A stretch of 64,000 nt of DNA from Rahnella ecdela (GCF_019049625.1 NZ_JAFMOY010000110.1:20804-84803), one strand, 5' to 3'. Shown: positions 1 to 9,124, counted from the stretch's first letter. Made by a program: numbers and translations. The notes: generated from the letters alone by a model not told the origin.

Positions 1-29
1 TCCATTAACAGCTAAGGAGACAATGACTC

Positions 30-539
30 ATGGCACTTCCTAAGAAATTGAAATACCTGAACCTGTTTAATGACGGGAACAGCTACCTCGGCCTGGTCTC
101 TTCGCTGACACTGCCGAAACTCACCCGCAAGCTGCAAAATTATCGTGGCGGCGGCATGAGCGGTTCGGTCGCAGTGGACTTTGGCCTTGATGACGATGCG
201 CTGACGCTGGAGTGGTCTATCGGCGGTCTGGATGAACTGGTTCTGCAGCAATGGGGCAGCACGTCTGATATTCCGTTGCGTTTTGCCGGTTCGCTGCAAC
301 GCGACGATACGGGTGATGTTTCCGCAGTCGAAGTGATGATGCGCGGCCGTCATAAAGAGTTTGATTTCGGCGAGTACAAACAGGGTGAAGATACTGAAAC
401 CAAAGTCACCACCCAGTGTACGTATTTCAAACTGACCATCGACGGCAAAGAACTGATTGAGATCGACACCGTCAATATGGTTGAGGTCGTCAACGGCGTT
501 GATCGTCTGGCAGAACACCGTACCGCGCTCGGCCTGTAA
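30..539 (+). CDS. FII: P2 FII-like major tail tube protein
   Basis: 169-residue protein matching the P2 gpFII tail tube family (about 172 residues in P2). It forms the inner tube of a contractile tail by stacking hexameric rings. It is the first complete gene of a tail block in P2 order (FII-E-T-U-D-ogr). An AAGGAG ribosome site lies about 10 nt before the ATG. Whatever precedes it (sheath FI in P2) is outside the window. Family call from overall similarity and gene order; no enzymatic motifs are expected. It could belong to a full prophage or to a phage-tail bacteriocin, which cannot be decided from this window. Confidence 0.9.
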   Translation: MALPKKLKYLNLFNDGNSYLGLVSSLTLPKLTRKLQNYRGGGMSGSVAVDFGLDDDALTLEWSIGGLDELVLQQWGSTSDIPLRFAGSLQRDDTGDVSAVEVMMRGRHKEFDFGEYKQGEDTETKVTTQCTYFKLTIDGKELIEIDTVNMVEVVNGVDRLAEHRTALGL

Positions 540-598
540 TCCCCTCCCAAAGCCGGCAGCCATTGCCGGCTTCATTTCCGATTTAAGCAGGAAAACAC

Positions 599-886
599 AT
601 GAACCCGACTGACATTAACGATAACACTGTGATCTTAGATGTTCCGCTCAAACGCGGCGATATGGAAATCACGGAAATTCAGGTCACCAGACCGACTGCC
701 GGCAGCCTGCGCGGTATCGGACTTGCGGCGCTGGCCAACGCGGATGTTGATGCACTGATCACCATTTTGCCGCGCATCACGTATCCGAACCTGACCAAAG
801 AAGAGTGCTCACGCCTGGAGCTTCCCGATCTGATCGCGCTGGCAGGCAAGGTGATTGGTTTTTTATCGCCGAAACCGGTGGTGTAA
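599..886 (+). CDS. E: P2 gpE-like tail assembly chaperone, short form
   Basis: 95-residue protein of the P2 gpE family, a tail assembly chaperone that coats the tape-measure protein during tail building and is absent from the finished particle. It lies between the tube gene and the tape-measure gene, as in P2. The zero-frame product ends at a TAA at 884-886. Six T residues followed by A at 859-865 near the 3' end fit a -1 slippery site, so a minority of ribosomes should read on into E'. The start ATG follows AGCAGGAAAACAC, with AGGA about 7 nt upstream. Confidence 0.9.
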   Translation: MNPTDINDNTVILDVPLKRGDMEITEIQVTRPTAGSLRGIGLAALANADVDALITILPRITYPNLTKEECSRLELPDLIALAGKVIGFLSPKPVV

Positions 887-1041
887 GTATTGCACCCCGC
901 CTCACCGTGGATGACCTGATGGCAGATATCGCGGTGATATTTCACTGGCCGCCGTCCGAGATGGACGGCATGTCACTCACCGATCTGCTGAACTGGCGAC
1001 ATAAGGCACTGCAACGCAGCGGAGTAAAAACAGATGAGTAA
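599..1041 (+). CDS. E': P2 gpE+E' frameshift fusion, tail assembly chaperone
   Basis: Predicted -1 frameshift product. Ribosomes reading E slip at T-TTT-TTA (859-865) and continue in the -1 frame from 865 to the stop at 1039-1041, giving about 147 residues (about 142 in P2). The E' extension contains the tryptophan-rich stretch HWPPSEMDGMSLTDLLNWR, typical of the gpE+E' C-terminus. E' has no start codon with a convincing ribosome site of its own; the open frame from 805 is explained by the frameshift. It overlaps the tape-measure start by 8 bp. The frameshift is established for P2 and related tails; here it is inferred from sequence. Confidence 0.82.
859..865 (+). promoter_or_regulatory. -1 programmed frameshift slip site, T TTT TTA
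   Basis: In the E frame the codons read GGT TTT TTA, which is an X XXY YYZ heptamer with X=T, Y=T, Z=A. Both tRNAs can re-pair after a one-base backward slip. The -1 frame is open from here to 1041, and the encoded tail matches the E' family. Confidence 0.82.
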
Positions 1042-2662
1042 TCTCGAACAGTTACCCGATACTCTCGAAAAAATAAATCAGGATCTGGCCGCCTTCAGGG
1101 CCGAAACCGACAGGATCAGGAAAAACCTGCTGATGCTGCCCGGTAAAACTGTCTTCAGCGTCGTCTCAGAAGACATCACTGACGCTTCCCTTCAGCTTGA
1201 TAAGTCACTGTACGCCCCTGATAGCGAGACCGAAACACAGACATTTTCCGGCCTGAAAAAAGCGGTGTCGAGCCAGTCGGAAGAAAAGCTGCGTCAGCAA
1301 CGCCCGATGCAAATGGAACAACGAGGGCTGGAAATCGGGCAGCAATATAAAAACCACCCACAAAAAATCAGTCAGATAAAAAATATCAGCTCGTCTGCCC
1401 TCTCCTTTGCACAACCGAAGCTGGCGCTGGCGCAAAACTTCCTTAAACCGGGTGCAAAACTGGAAGCCGGGCTGGCAGAAGTGCAGTCGGTTCTCGGTCT
1501 GAAAAATGACGATCCGCACGTTGCCGCTTTACGCCAGCAAAGTCTGTCGATGGCCGCTTCCGGCCATTCACCAGCAGAAGTTGTCGCTAAACAGCAGGCA
1601 CTGGCGAAAAACGGAATGAATGCTGATGAGATTCTGGAACAAACACCGGCAGCACTGGATGGCGCAACGCCTGCGGCACAGATGGCGGTGACCGTGAAAG
1701 GCGACAACCTTGACGGTGACATTACTAAGCTTTTTGCCACCTGGGACACTCTGCGTATCAATCTTTTCGACGGGCAAAGTGTTGCCCTGCGAGAACTGAC
1801 GCAAACGGCCACCAGCTGGCTGGGCACGATCAATACCTGGATCACTGATAATCCGGTGCTGGTCAATTCCCTGCTGGGGCTGGCATTAGGTATAACCAGC
1901 ATTATCGGCGGGATCGGGACGCTGGGCATCACTATTGCGCCGGTTCTTAGCGGTATCAATATGCTGATGGCAGGAGCCGGTCTGCTGGGAACCATTTTTA
2001 CCGGCGCCGGCGGCGTTATTGCCACAGCATTTGCCGCCATCGGACTTCCGCTTTTGCCTGTCATCGCGCTGATTGCCGGGATTGGCATCGCCGTAGTGAA
2101 GCTTTGGGAGCCAATCAGCGCTTTCGTTGGGGGAATCATTGAAGGATTTACTTCAGTTATGGGACCGATAACGGGTGCGTTTACCCCCTTCAGAACAGCA
2201 CTGGGCTGGATTACCGATTTGTTTGAACCGATAAAATTCAGTCAGGATACCCTGAGCGGCTTCACCGATATCGGCAAAGAGGTCGGTGAAGCGATCGCAA
2301 CGATTTTCGTCACGCTTAATAAAGCGGTCTCCCAAATCGGCGAAGTCTTCAGCTGGGCGAAAAAAGGTTGGGATGCCATTTTTGGCAATGACGATGGCGA
2401 AAGTCAGGATATTCCCTCGCCGCCAGTGGAAAGCATTTCGCCCACAGGCGGCACGCTGAGCCTGTATCAGCCAGCAAAAACTACCGTGGCGAATAACCTG
2501 ACGGATAACCGCGCAACGACCGTGAACTTAAGTTTCACCGCCACACCAGAGACTGATCATAACCAGATCAGAACCTGGATCGAGGATTCGTTAAACCAGC
2601 AAAAATGGAACAATACCAACAATCATCTCAGCCAGTACGATAACGGAGGGGTTTACTCATGA
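1034..2662 (+). CDS. T: P2 gpT-like tail tape-measure protein, short
   Basis: 542-residue tape-measure protein: polar, partly coiled N-terminal half, then a glycine-rich hydrophobic block at about residues 275-357, typical of tape measures, and a polar C-terminus. It sets tail length and is threaded through the tube. P2 gpT is about 815 residues, so this version predicts a clearly shorter tail if intact. The frame is uninterrupted, and the stop overlaps the U start by 4 bp (ATGA), so it looks like a functional shorter form and not a broken gene. Identity rests on position between E/E' and U plus composition. Confidence 0.85.
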   Translation: MSNLEQLPDTLEKINQDLAAFRAETDRIRKNLLMLPGKTVFSVVSEDITDASLQLDKSLYAPDSETETQTFSGLKKAVSSQSEEKLRQQRPMQMEQRGLEIGQQYKNHPQKISQIKNISSSALSFAQPKLALAQNFLKPGAKLEAGLAEVQSVLGLKNDDPHVAALRQQSLSMAASGHSPAEVVAKQQALAKNGMNADEILEQTPAALDGATPAAQMAVTVKGDNLDGDITKLFATWDTLRINLFDGQSVALRELTQTATSWLGTINTWITDNPVLVNSLLGLALGITSIIGGIGTLGITIAPVLSGINMLMAGAGLLGTIFTGAGGVIATAFAAIGLPLLPVIALIAGIGIAVVKLWEPISAFVGGIIEGFTSVMGPITGAFTPFRTALGWITDLFEPIKFSQDTLSGFTDIGKEVGEAIATIFVTLNKAVSQIGEVFSWAKKGWDAIFGNDDGESQDIPSPPVESISPTGGTLSLYQPAKTTVANNLTDNRATTVNLSFTATPETDHNQIRTWIEDSLNQQKWNNTNNHLSQYDNGGVYS

Positions 2663-3129
2663 TGATGTCCCTGGGTTTATTCGTGTTCAAATTAAGCACG
2701 CTGCCCTATCAGAACACGTCCCGTCAGGTGAATTATGGCTGGGGCGCGAACGCGCGTTTCGGACAGCGTCCCGTTTCGCAATTTCTCGGGCTGGGTGAGG
2801 AAACAATAAAAATTACCGGGCAATTATTGCCTGAAATGACCGGCGGTGTGCGCTACTTACAGGCTTTACAAAGCATGGCCGATTCAGGTCGAGCATGGCC
2901 GCTCATCGAAGGCAGCGGCACAATTTACGGCATGTTTATCATCAAAAATATCGCCAGTGACAATGCTGAGTTTAATTCGAGCGGTCAGGCACGAAGCATC
3001 AACTTCACGCTCAATCTGACCCGCGTCGATGAATCGCAGGCAGCCATGTTCGGCGACCTGCTCACTCAGGCCGAAGGGTTATACAACAAAGCCAGTTCTG
3101 CCGTCAGCAGTTTTGTGACGGGAGGTTAA
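2659..3129 (+). CDS. U: P2 gpU-like tail completion protein
   Basis: 156-residue protein of the P2 gpU family (about 159 in P2), needed for tail assembly and completion. It contains the family segments YGWGANARFGQRP and LGLGEETIKITG. It starts inside the stop of the tape-measure gene (ATGA) with GGAGGGG about 7 nt upstream, so translation is coupled. Three ATG codons stand in tandem at the start; the first is used here. It is followed after 2 nt by D. Confidence 0.88.
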   Translation: MMMSLGLFVFKLSTLPYQNTSRQVNYGWGANARFGQRPVSQFLGLGEETIKITGQLLPEMTGGVRYLQALQSMADSGRAWPLIEGSGTIYGMFIIKNIASDNAEFNSSGQARSINFTLNLTRVDESQAAMFGDLLTQAEGLYNKASSAVSSFVTGG

Positions 3130-3131
3130 TC

Positions 3132-4205
3132 ATGCTGACCAATTTACAGCTGCCTGTCGGCGCAAAAATTGCGCCGGTATTTACACTGGCGATCAAAAAT
3201 AAGGTACTGGAAGAGAATATCTCCGACCGCATCATCAAATTATCAGTGACGGATAACAGCGGCTTTGAGGCCGACAAACTCGATTTAACCTTCGATGACA
3301 GCGACAGACAATTGCAGATGCCCGTTCGCGGCACCGTTTTGCATCTGCATCTGGGATGGTCAAAACAGGCACTGTATGACTGCGGCTATTTCACTGTTGA
3401 TACAGTGGTCTATTCGGGTTCACCAGACACCATCGCGGTCACTGCCCGCAGCGCCGATTTCCGGGATTCATTTACAACCAGACTCAGCAATTCGTATGAC
3501 GATTACACGCTGGGAGCCATTGTCCGCATCATCTCGAACCGGAATAAATTGGATCTACCAGTTATCCCGCAGGAGCTTGAAAGCATTAAGATCCCGCATA
3601 TCGACCAGACTAATGAGACTGATAGCTACTTTCTCTCCCGTCTGGCACAAAGTTATGGCGCCCGGGTAACTGTCAAAAACGGCGCAATCTTGTTTTTTAA
3701 AGCCGGTTCCGGGCGAACTGCTTCCGGACAAGCCATCCCCTGGAGAACAATTGTCCGAAGTGATGGAGATAATCACAGTTATAAACTGACTGATAAGCTG
3801 GCTTACGACGGCGTGAAGGCACAATGGCATGATCTCAAAAAAGCGACCACCAGTAATGTCGCGTTGAAAAGTGAAGGAGAAAAGAGTTACACCGCAGGCT
3901 CAGGTAATAACATTTTACAACTGACTAAAATCTTCGCTGATGAGGAGACAGCAAAGCGCGCGGCAGACTCGGTGTTTAAGCAAGTCCAGAATGATTCTTC
4001 GTCTTTCAGCATCCGGCTGGCTCTGGGACGCGCAGATCTCAGTGCGCAAACACCGGTAAATGTGCTGGGATTTAAAGATGTTATAGACAGCCAGCACTGG
4101 GTGATTGATTCCGCTGTGCATGAGATTAATGAGAAAGGGTTTACGACGACATTGAATCTGAAAATATATATTGCAGATGTCACTTACGAGTCTTCAATAT
4201 CATAA
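3132..4205 (+). CDS. D: P2 gpD-like tail hub / late protein D
   Basis: 357-residue protein of the P2 gpD family (about 387 in P2), a T4 gp27-like hub connecting tail tube and baseplate spike. The central and C-terminal phage-D beta-rich region is present (for example LALGRADLSAQTPVNVLGFKD near the C-terminus). It lies directly after U and before ogr, as in P2. No truncation is visible compared with shorter members of the family. Confidence 0.88.
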   Translation: MLTNLQLPVGAKIAPVFTLAIKNKVLEENISDRIIKLSVTDNSGFEADKLDLTFDDSDRQLQMPVRGTVLHLHLGWSKQALYDCGYFTVDTVVYSGSPDTIAVTARSADFRDSFTTRLSNSYDDYTLGAIVRIISNRNKLDLPVIPQELESIKIPHIDQTNETDSYFLSRLAQSYGARVTVKNGAILFFKAGSGRTASGQAIPWRTIVRSDGDNHSYKLTDKLAYDGVKAQWHDLKKATTSNVALKSEGEKSYTAGSGNNILQLTKIFADEETAKRAADSVFKQVQNDSSSFSIRLALGRADLSAQTPVNVLGFKDVIDSQHWVIDSAVHEINEKGFTTTLNLKIYIADVTYESSIS

Positions 4206-4276
4206 TAGCAACTTGCATTTACGAGTTACGAGTTTCATAATGACTTTATCGATTACCTGTTATGCCGGAGGTTTTT

Positions 4277-4456
4277 ATGATGCATTGCCCGCTTTGTGGA
4301 AAGGTCGCCCATACACGTTCAAGCCGTTATCTGAGTGAATCAACCAAAGAACGTTATCATCAGTGTCAGAATATCGAATGCAGCTGCACGTTTGCCACGC
4401 ACGAATCAGTCGCCCGGGTTATCTCAAAACCGGGTACCCAGCCTGCCGCAGCATAG
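4277..4456 (+). CDS. ogr: Ogr/Delta-type late gene activator, zinc finger
   Basis: 59-residue small zinc-binding transcription activator of the P2 Ogr family, which switches on phage late operons. It keeps HCPLC, TKERYHQCQN and a CxxxxC pair, giving a four-cysteine metal site. I start it at 4277 (MMHCPLC): GGAGG at 4267-4271 is 5 nt upstream of this ATG and would fall inside the gene if the ATG at 4262 were used. P2 Ogr (72 aa) begins MFHCPLC. Its C-terminus is about 13 residues shorter than P2. It is the last phage gene before rplS. Confidence 0.9.
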   Translation: MMHCPLCGKVAHTRSSRYLSESTKERYHQCQNIECSCTFATHESVARVISKPGTQPAAA

Positions 4457-4477
4457 CTATTTTGTCGCCATTGCTCC

Positions 4478-4521
4478 AAAAAAAACACAAAAAAAAGGGG
4501 TTAGCCGATGGCTAACCCCTT
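4478..4521 (-). terminator. intrinsic terminator of the rpsP-rimM-trmD-rplS operon
   Basis: Perfect 12-bp stem (4495-4506 with 4510-4521, loop GAT). On the minus strand it is followed by a long U-rich tract broken only by GTG. It lies 38 bp past the rplS stop and separates the phage block from the ribosomal operon. Confidence 0.92.
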
Positions 4522-4559
4522 GTTCTATATTAACTAGTAGATGTCGCGTTAGCGATACC

Positions 4560-4922
<363 letters not shown>

Positions 4923-4955
4923 CTAGGTAAACTGATATATCGGGACGGCCTCGCG

Positions 4956-5729
4956 TTACGCTTTGGCGTTCCCTTCATAGTTTTGTTGACTGAGCCGATG
5001 TTCCTTTTGGAACTCTCTCAGCAACACCTCTTGCTCGTCAGTCAGAGCTAGGTTTTCCAGAAGTTCAGGTCTTCTAAGCCAGGTTCGACCCAGCGACTGT
5101 TTCAGGCGCCAGCGACGTATATCAGCGTGGTTTCCCGACAGTAAAACTGGCGGTACCTCCATGCCTTCCAACACTTCAGGGCGGGTATAGTGGGGGCAAT
5201 CCAACAATCCGTCAGCGAAAGAATCTTCTTCTGCTGAAGCCTGACGACCCAGAACACCCGGTATAAAGCGGGATACTGAATCAATCAGAGTCATTGCTGG
5301 TAACTCTCCACCGCTGAGAACATAATCGCCAATTGACCATTCTTCATCAATTTCGGTTTTGATTATGCGCTCATCAATCCCTTCATAACGGCCACAAACC
5401 AGAATAACTTTCTGATGAGCCGCCAGTTCGCAAACACCGGTTTGATCCAATTTGCGACCCTGAGGTGAAAGATAAATCACTTTCACACCTTCGCCTGCCG
5501 CTGCTTTTGCTGCATGAATCGCTTCCCGTAAAGGTTGCACCATCATCAGCATTCCGGGACCACCGCCGTAAGGGCGCTCATCCACGGTACGATGTCGATC
5601 GTATGCGAAGTCACGAGGACTCCAGCAATTTACGCTCAACAGGCCATTCTTAACTGCCCGGCCAGTTACCCCGTAATCCGTAATTGCGCGGAACATTTCA
5701 GGAAACAGGCTAATTATACCAATCCACAT
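4956..5729 (-). CDS. trmD: tRNA (guanine37-N1)-methyltransferase
   Basis: 257-residue SPOUT-family enzyme that makes m1G37 in tRNAs reading CNN and some other codons, preventing +1 frameshifting; SAM is the methyl donor. The trefoil-knot SAM-site segments are visible: GRYEGID (about residue 113) and YVLSGGE (about residue 137), with RPYGGGPGM in the N-terminal part. Third gene of the operon, 67 bp after rimM. Length matches E. coli TrmD (255). Confidence 0.98.
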   Translation of the reverse strand: MWIGIISLFPEMFRAITDYGVTGRAVKNGLLSVNCWSPRDFAYDRHRTVDERPYGGGPGMLMMVQPLREAIHAAKAAAGEGVKVIYLSPQGRKLDQTGVCELAAHQKVILVCGRYEGIDERIIKTEIDEEWSIGDYVLSGGELPAMTLIDSVSRFIPGVLGRQASAEEDSFADGLLDCPHYTRPEVLEGMEVPPVLLSGNHADIRRWRLKQSLGRTWLRRPELLENLALTDEQEVLLREFQKEHRLSQQNYEGNAKA

Positions 5730-5796
5730 AGCCTACCCCTTCCAAATGTTTGACCGCTCAACCAGACCTTGTTTACGTGAATAAACACTACGGAGG

Positions 5797-6345
5797 TCAA
5801 AAACCAGGATCCCAATCTACTTCAACAGTGCGAGTAGCGAGATCGACTTTCTTGATAACCTGCCCATCGAGGAACGGAATCAACCGCTCCTTGAGTCCGA
5901 AGGCATCTTTCAGGTTGGCTTTAACTACCATCACATCGTTAGAACCGGTTTCCATCATGTCGATGATTTTGCCCAGTTCGTAACCGGAAGTTGTCACTAC
6001 CTGGCAACCAAAAAGGTCTTTCCAGTAATAGTCACCGTCTTCCAGTGGAGGCAGTTGCTTTGAATCGACGACAATCTCGCAATTGGTCAGAAGATTCGCT
6101 GCATCCCGATCATCAACGCCTTTGACTTTGATAATCAGGTCCTGAGTGTGGCGTTTCCAGCCTTCCAGCTCGACAACTTGCCACTTACCGGCACGCTGGA
6201 TAAACCAGGGCTGGTAATCGAAGATGCTTTCAGCGTCTTCGGTGGATGAAAACACTCTGAGCCAACCACGAATGCCGTATGTTGAACCCATTTTGCCGAG
6301 TACTAACGGCTCAGCGGGTACCACTGGATTGGATTGCTTGCTCAT
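5797..6345 (-). CDS. rimM: ribosome maturation factor RimM
   Basis: 182-residue 30S maturation factor binding S19 and assisting 16S 3'-domain assembly. It has an N-terminal RimM beta-barrel ([15 protein letters not shown]) and a C-terminal PRC-like barrel ending EVDWDPGF. I start at 6345 (MSKQ), which gives the E. coli length and has GGTGG about 6 nt upstream; an in-frame ATG three codons earlier lacks this. It begins 18 nt after the rpsP stop. Confidence 0.96.
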   Translation of the reverse strand: MSKQSNPVVPAEPLVLGKMGSTYGIRGWLRVFSSTEDAESIFDYQPWFIQRAGKWQVVELEGWKRHTQDLIIKVKGVDDRDAANLLTNCEIVVDSKQLPPLEDGDYYWKDLFGCQVVTTSGYELGKIIDMMETGSNDVMVVKANLKDAFGLKERLIPFLDGQVIKKVDLATRTVEVDWDPGF

Positions 6346-6363
6346 TGCCACCACCGCGACAGA

Positions 6364-6612
6364 TTAAGCTGCTTTCTTAGCGTCTTTGATCAGCGCAGAA
6401 ACGCGATCAGAAACGGTTGCACCCAGATCTACCCAATGGGCAACACGATCCAGGTCCAGACGCAGAGCTTCAGCCTGGCCAGAAGCCAATGGGTTGAAGA
6501 AACCTACGCGTTCGATGAAACGACCGTCACGAGCGTTGCGGCTGTCGGTCACTACTACTTGATAAAACGGACGCTTTTTTGCGCCGCCACGTGCTAAACG
6601 AATTGTTACCAT
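6364..6612 (-). CDS. rpsP: 30S ribosomal protein S16
   Basis: 82 residues, the exact E. coli length, starting [10 protein letters not shown]. The frame stays open 29 codons upstream, but the GAGGA ribosome site about 5 nt before 6612 and family length fix the start here. The upstream open part covers the leader hairpin and is not coding. S16 helps 30S assembly. First gene of the rpsP-rimM-trmD-rplS operon. Confidence 0.97.
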   Translation of the reverse strand: MVTIRLARGGAKKRPFYQVVVTDSRNARDGRFIERVGFFNPLASGQAEALRLDLDRVAHWVDLGATVSDRVSALIKDAKKAA

Positions 6613-6630
6613 AACATCCTCTTTAGTTAA

Positions 6631-6669
6631 TAAAACAACCAGACCCCATCGGGGAACGGGGTCTGGTTG
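6631..6669 (-). terminator. leader terminator/attenuator before rpsP
   Basis: Perfect 12-bp inverted repeat (6636-6647 with 6658-6669, loop 10 nt), followed on the minus strand by TTTTATT. It lies between the best rpsP promoter and the rpsP start, so it would be transcribed in the operon's own 5' leader. An internal CCCC/GGGG pair (6644-6654) could form a competing hairpin. It could alternatively end read-through from ffh. Confidence 0.75.
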
Positions 6670-6688
6670 CAATATAAAAAGCCCGAAA

Positions 6689-6716
6689 ATTTTACTCATT
6701 TTGGCGCAAAAAGCAA
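6689..6716 (-). promoter_or_regulatory. sigma70-type promoter for the rpsP operon
   Basis: Minus strand: -35 TTGCTT (6711-6716), 16-nt spacer, -10 TAAAAT (6689-6694), with a GC-containing stretch (CGGGC) just downstream. It is placed between ffh and rpsP and upstream of the leader hairpin. Confidence 0.65.
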
Positions 6717-6790
6717 TCTAAAGCGTAGATAGCTTAGCCCGCAATTTGCATGAGCCGCCTATGTGGCTGATATATAGACAGTGATGTCGA

Positions 6791-8152
6791 TTAACGGCCT
6801 GGGAAACCTGGTGGCATCATACCCTTCATGCCACGCATCATTTTCGCCATGCCGCCATTCTTCATTTTCTTCATCATGCGCTGCATATCGTCGAACTGCT
6901 TCAGTAAGCGGTTGACGTCCTGCACCTGCATGCCGGAACCCACCGCAATGCGGCGTTTACGGGAACCTTTAATAATTTCTGGCTTGGCACGCTCTTTGTG
7001 CGTCATCGAGTTGATGATCGCCTCCATACGCACCAGCACTTTGTCATCCATCTGGGATTTGACGTTATCCGGCAACTGACCGACACCCGGCAATTTGCTC
7101 ATCATACTCGCCATACCGCCCATATTACGCATTTGCTTGAGCTGCTCGAGGAAATCGGTCAGGTCAAAGCCGTCGCCCTTCTTGAGTTTGCTGGCCAGCT
7201 TTTCGGCCTGCGCACGGTCAACTTTGCTCTCAATATCTTCGATAAGAGAGAGAACGTCGCCCATACCCAGAATACGCGAAGCGATACGATCCGGATGGAA
7301 CGGCTCCAGAGCATCGGTTTTTTCACCCATCCCAAGGAATTTAATCGGTTTACCGGTGATGTGACGAATCGACAGCGCAGCACCGCCACGGGCGTCACCG
7401 TCGACTTTTGTCAGGATAACACCGGTCAACGGCAGCGCTTCGTTAAACGCTTTCGCGGTATTTGCGGCATCCTGGCCGGTCATGGCATCGACCACAAACA
7501 GGGTTTCAACCGGATTAATCGCGGCATGAACCTGTTTGATTTCGTCCATCATCGCTTCGTCGACGTGTAAACGGCCGGCGGTATCGACAATCAGAACGTC
7601 GTAGAATTTCAGTTTGGCCTGTTGCAGGGCGCGGGTAACGATATCAACCGGCTTCTCCTGCGCGTCAGACGCGAAGAAATCCACTTCAACTTGCTGCGCC
7701 AGGGTTTCCAGCTGTTTGATCGCCGCAGGGCGATAAACGTCGGCAGAGACCACCAGCACTTTTTTCTTTTTCTTCTCTTTCAGGAATTTCGCCAGTTTAC
7801 CGACGCTGGTGGTTTTACCGGCACCTTGTAAACCCGCCATCAGAACAACAGCCGGAGGCTGCGCCGCTAAGTTAAGCTCGGTGTTAGCCTCGCCCATCGC
7901 GGTTTCCAGTTCTTTCTGGACAATTTTGACGAATTCCTGACCCGGTGTAAGGCTCTTATTGACCTCAACGCCAACAGCGCTCTCTTTCACCCGGTTGATG
8001 AAGTCGCGAACGACCGGCAGCGCAACGTCCGCTTCCAGTAACGCCATACGCACTTCACGTAATGTTTCTTTAATGTTTTCTTCGGTCAGCCGCCCGCGGC
8101 CGCTGATATTGCGCAGTGTGCGCGACAATCGATCGCTTAAATTCTCAAACAT
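6791..8152 (-). CDS. ffh: signal recognition particle GTPase Ffh
   Basis: 453 residues, same length as E. coli Ffh, the protein subunit of SRP that binds signal sequences and 4.5S RNA and docks with FtsY. N domain, then G domain with Walker A GLQGAGKTTSVGKLA (about residue 105), DTAGRLH and TKVDGDARGG, then a methionine-rich M domain ending MKGMMPPGFPG. A TATAAT at 8203-8208 (minus) with a CCCG discriminator is the likely -10. Divergent from ypjD. Confidence 0.98.
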   Translation of the reverse strand: MFENLSDRLSRTLRNISGRGRLTEENIKETLREVRMALLEADVALPVVRDFINRVKESAVGVEVNKSLTPGQEFVKIVQKELETAMGEANTELNLAAQPPAVVLMAGLQGAGKTTSVGKLAKFLKEKKKKKVLVVSADVYRPAAIKQLETLAQQVEVDFFASDAQEKPVDIVTRALQQAKLKFYDVLIVDTAGRLHVDEAMMDEIKQVHAAINPVETLFVVDAMTGQDAANTAKAFNEALPLTGVILTKVDGDARGGAALSIRHITGKPIKFLGMGEKTDALEPFHPDRIASRILGMGDVLSLIEDIESKVDRAQAEKLASKLKKGDGFDLTDFLEQLKQMRNMGGMASMMSKLPGVGQLPDNVKSQMDDKVLVRMEAIINSMTHKERAKPEIIKGSRKRRIAVGSGMQVQDVNRLLKQFDDMQRMMKKMKNGGMAKMMRGMKGMMPPGFPGR

Positions 8153-8250
8153 CGTCTCTTGCTCAACGTTATGACAGGCCGCTTTCGCGACGTAATTGCG
8201 GGATTATAACACGAAGCGCGGACGATCTCTGCTTTGGCATCTCAGATAGG

Positions 8251-8279
8251 TTGGAGCGTGACGCGGGTAACGTTATACT
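8251..8279 (+). promoter_or_regulatory. sigma70-type promoter for ypjD-yfjD
   Basis: TTGGAG (8251-8256), 17-nt spacer, TATACT (8274-8279), 37 bp before the ypjD ATG. Confidence 0.6.
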
Positions 8280-8316
8280 GCGGTTCTCATTCACTTTTCG
8301 ATGCTACTGAAACGCT

Positions 8317-9108
8317 ATGTCAGTTTTTGCTCTCGTCGCCATGTTGGCCTATCTGCTCAGCCTTGCACTGATCATTCCGAGCATCATCCGGAAGAACAGC
8401 GCATACCGGCGTTTAGCACTGATTTCTGTGGTGGTGGCGCTTGTCTGCCACGCTGTGGCATTACAGCAACGCATATTCGATGTCAGCACCGGCCAGAACC
8501 TCAGTCTGGTGAACATCGGCTCAGTAGTCAGTTTAATCATCGGTACGGTGATGACCATTGTGGCATCACGCAACCGCGGCTGGTTTGTATTGCCGATTGT
8601 TTACAGCTTCTCGCTGATCAATCTGGCATTCGTCACTTTCCTTCCGGGCGAATTCATCACGCATCTGGAAGAAAGCAAAGGCCTGCTGGTACACATCGGC
8701 CTGGCGTTATTCTCTTATGCTACGCTGATGATCGCGGCCCTTTACGCGTTGCAGCTGGCGTGGCTGGATTATCAGCTCAAGAATAAGCGCCTGACGTTTA
8801 CAGCAGACATGCCGCCGCTGATGAGCATCGAACGTAAATTGTTTCACATCACCCAGATTGGCGTCATTTTACTGACACTGACGCTGTGTACCGGGTTGTT
8901 GTATCTGAACAACCTGTTCAGCCCGGAGAATATCGACAAGGCCGTCTTATCGATACTGGCATGGTTCGTTTATATCGTCCTGTTATGGGGCCATTATCAC
9001 GAAGGCTGGCGTGGTCGCCGCGTGGTATGGTTCAGCATGGCGGGCGCCATCCTGCTTACTCTTGCCTATTTTGGCAGCCGCCTGATCCAGCAAATCATGG
9101 TTCATTAA
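8317..9108 (+). CDS. ypjD: inner membrane protein YpjD, cytochrome c assembly (CcsA)-like
   Basis: 263-residue polytopic membrane protein, same length as E. coli YpjD, with about eight hydrophobic segments. It belongs to the CcsA/CcmC/HemX-like family; a conserved histidine stands in the C-terminal WGHYHEGWRG segment. Exact biochemical role is not established. It is followed after 16 bp by yfjD and probably co-transcribed with it. Confidence 0.88.
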   Translation: MSVFALVAMLAYLLSLALIIPSIIRKNSAYRRLALISVVVALVCHAVALQQRIFDVSTGQNLSLVNIGSVVSLIIGTVMTIVASRNRGWFVLPIVYSFSLINLAFVTFLPGEFITHLEESKGLLVHIGLALFSYATLMIAALYALQLAWLDYQLKNKRLTFTADMPPLMSIERKLFHITQIGVILLTLTLCTGLLYLNNLFSPENIDKAVLSILAWFVYIVLLWGHYHEGWRGRRVVWFSMAGAILLTLAYFGSRLIQQIMVH

Positions 9109-9124
9109 TTAAAAGGAATACCCG

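Noticed and set aside
805..1041. Independent gene for the E' frame
   Set aside because: No ribosome site; explained by the -1 frameshift from E.
1372..2139. 255-codon minus-strand frame inside the tape-measure gene
   Set aside because: Antisense shadow with low-complexity composition; gpT is intact.
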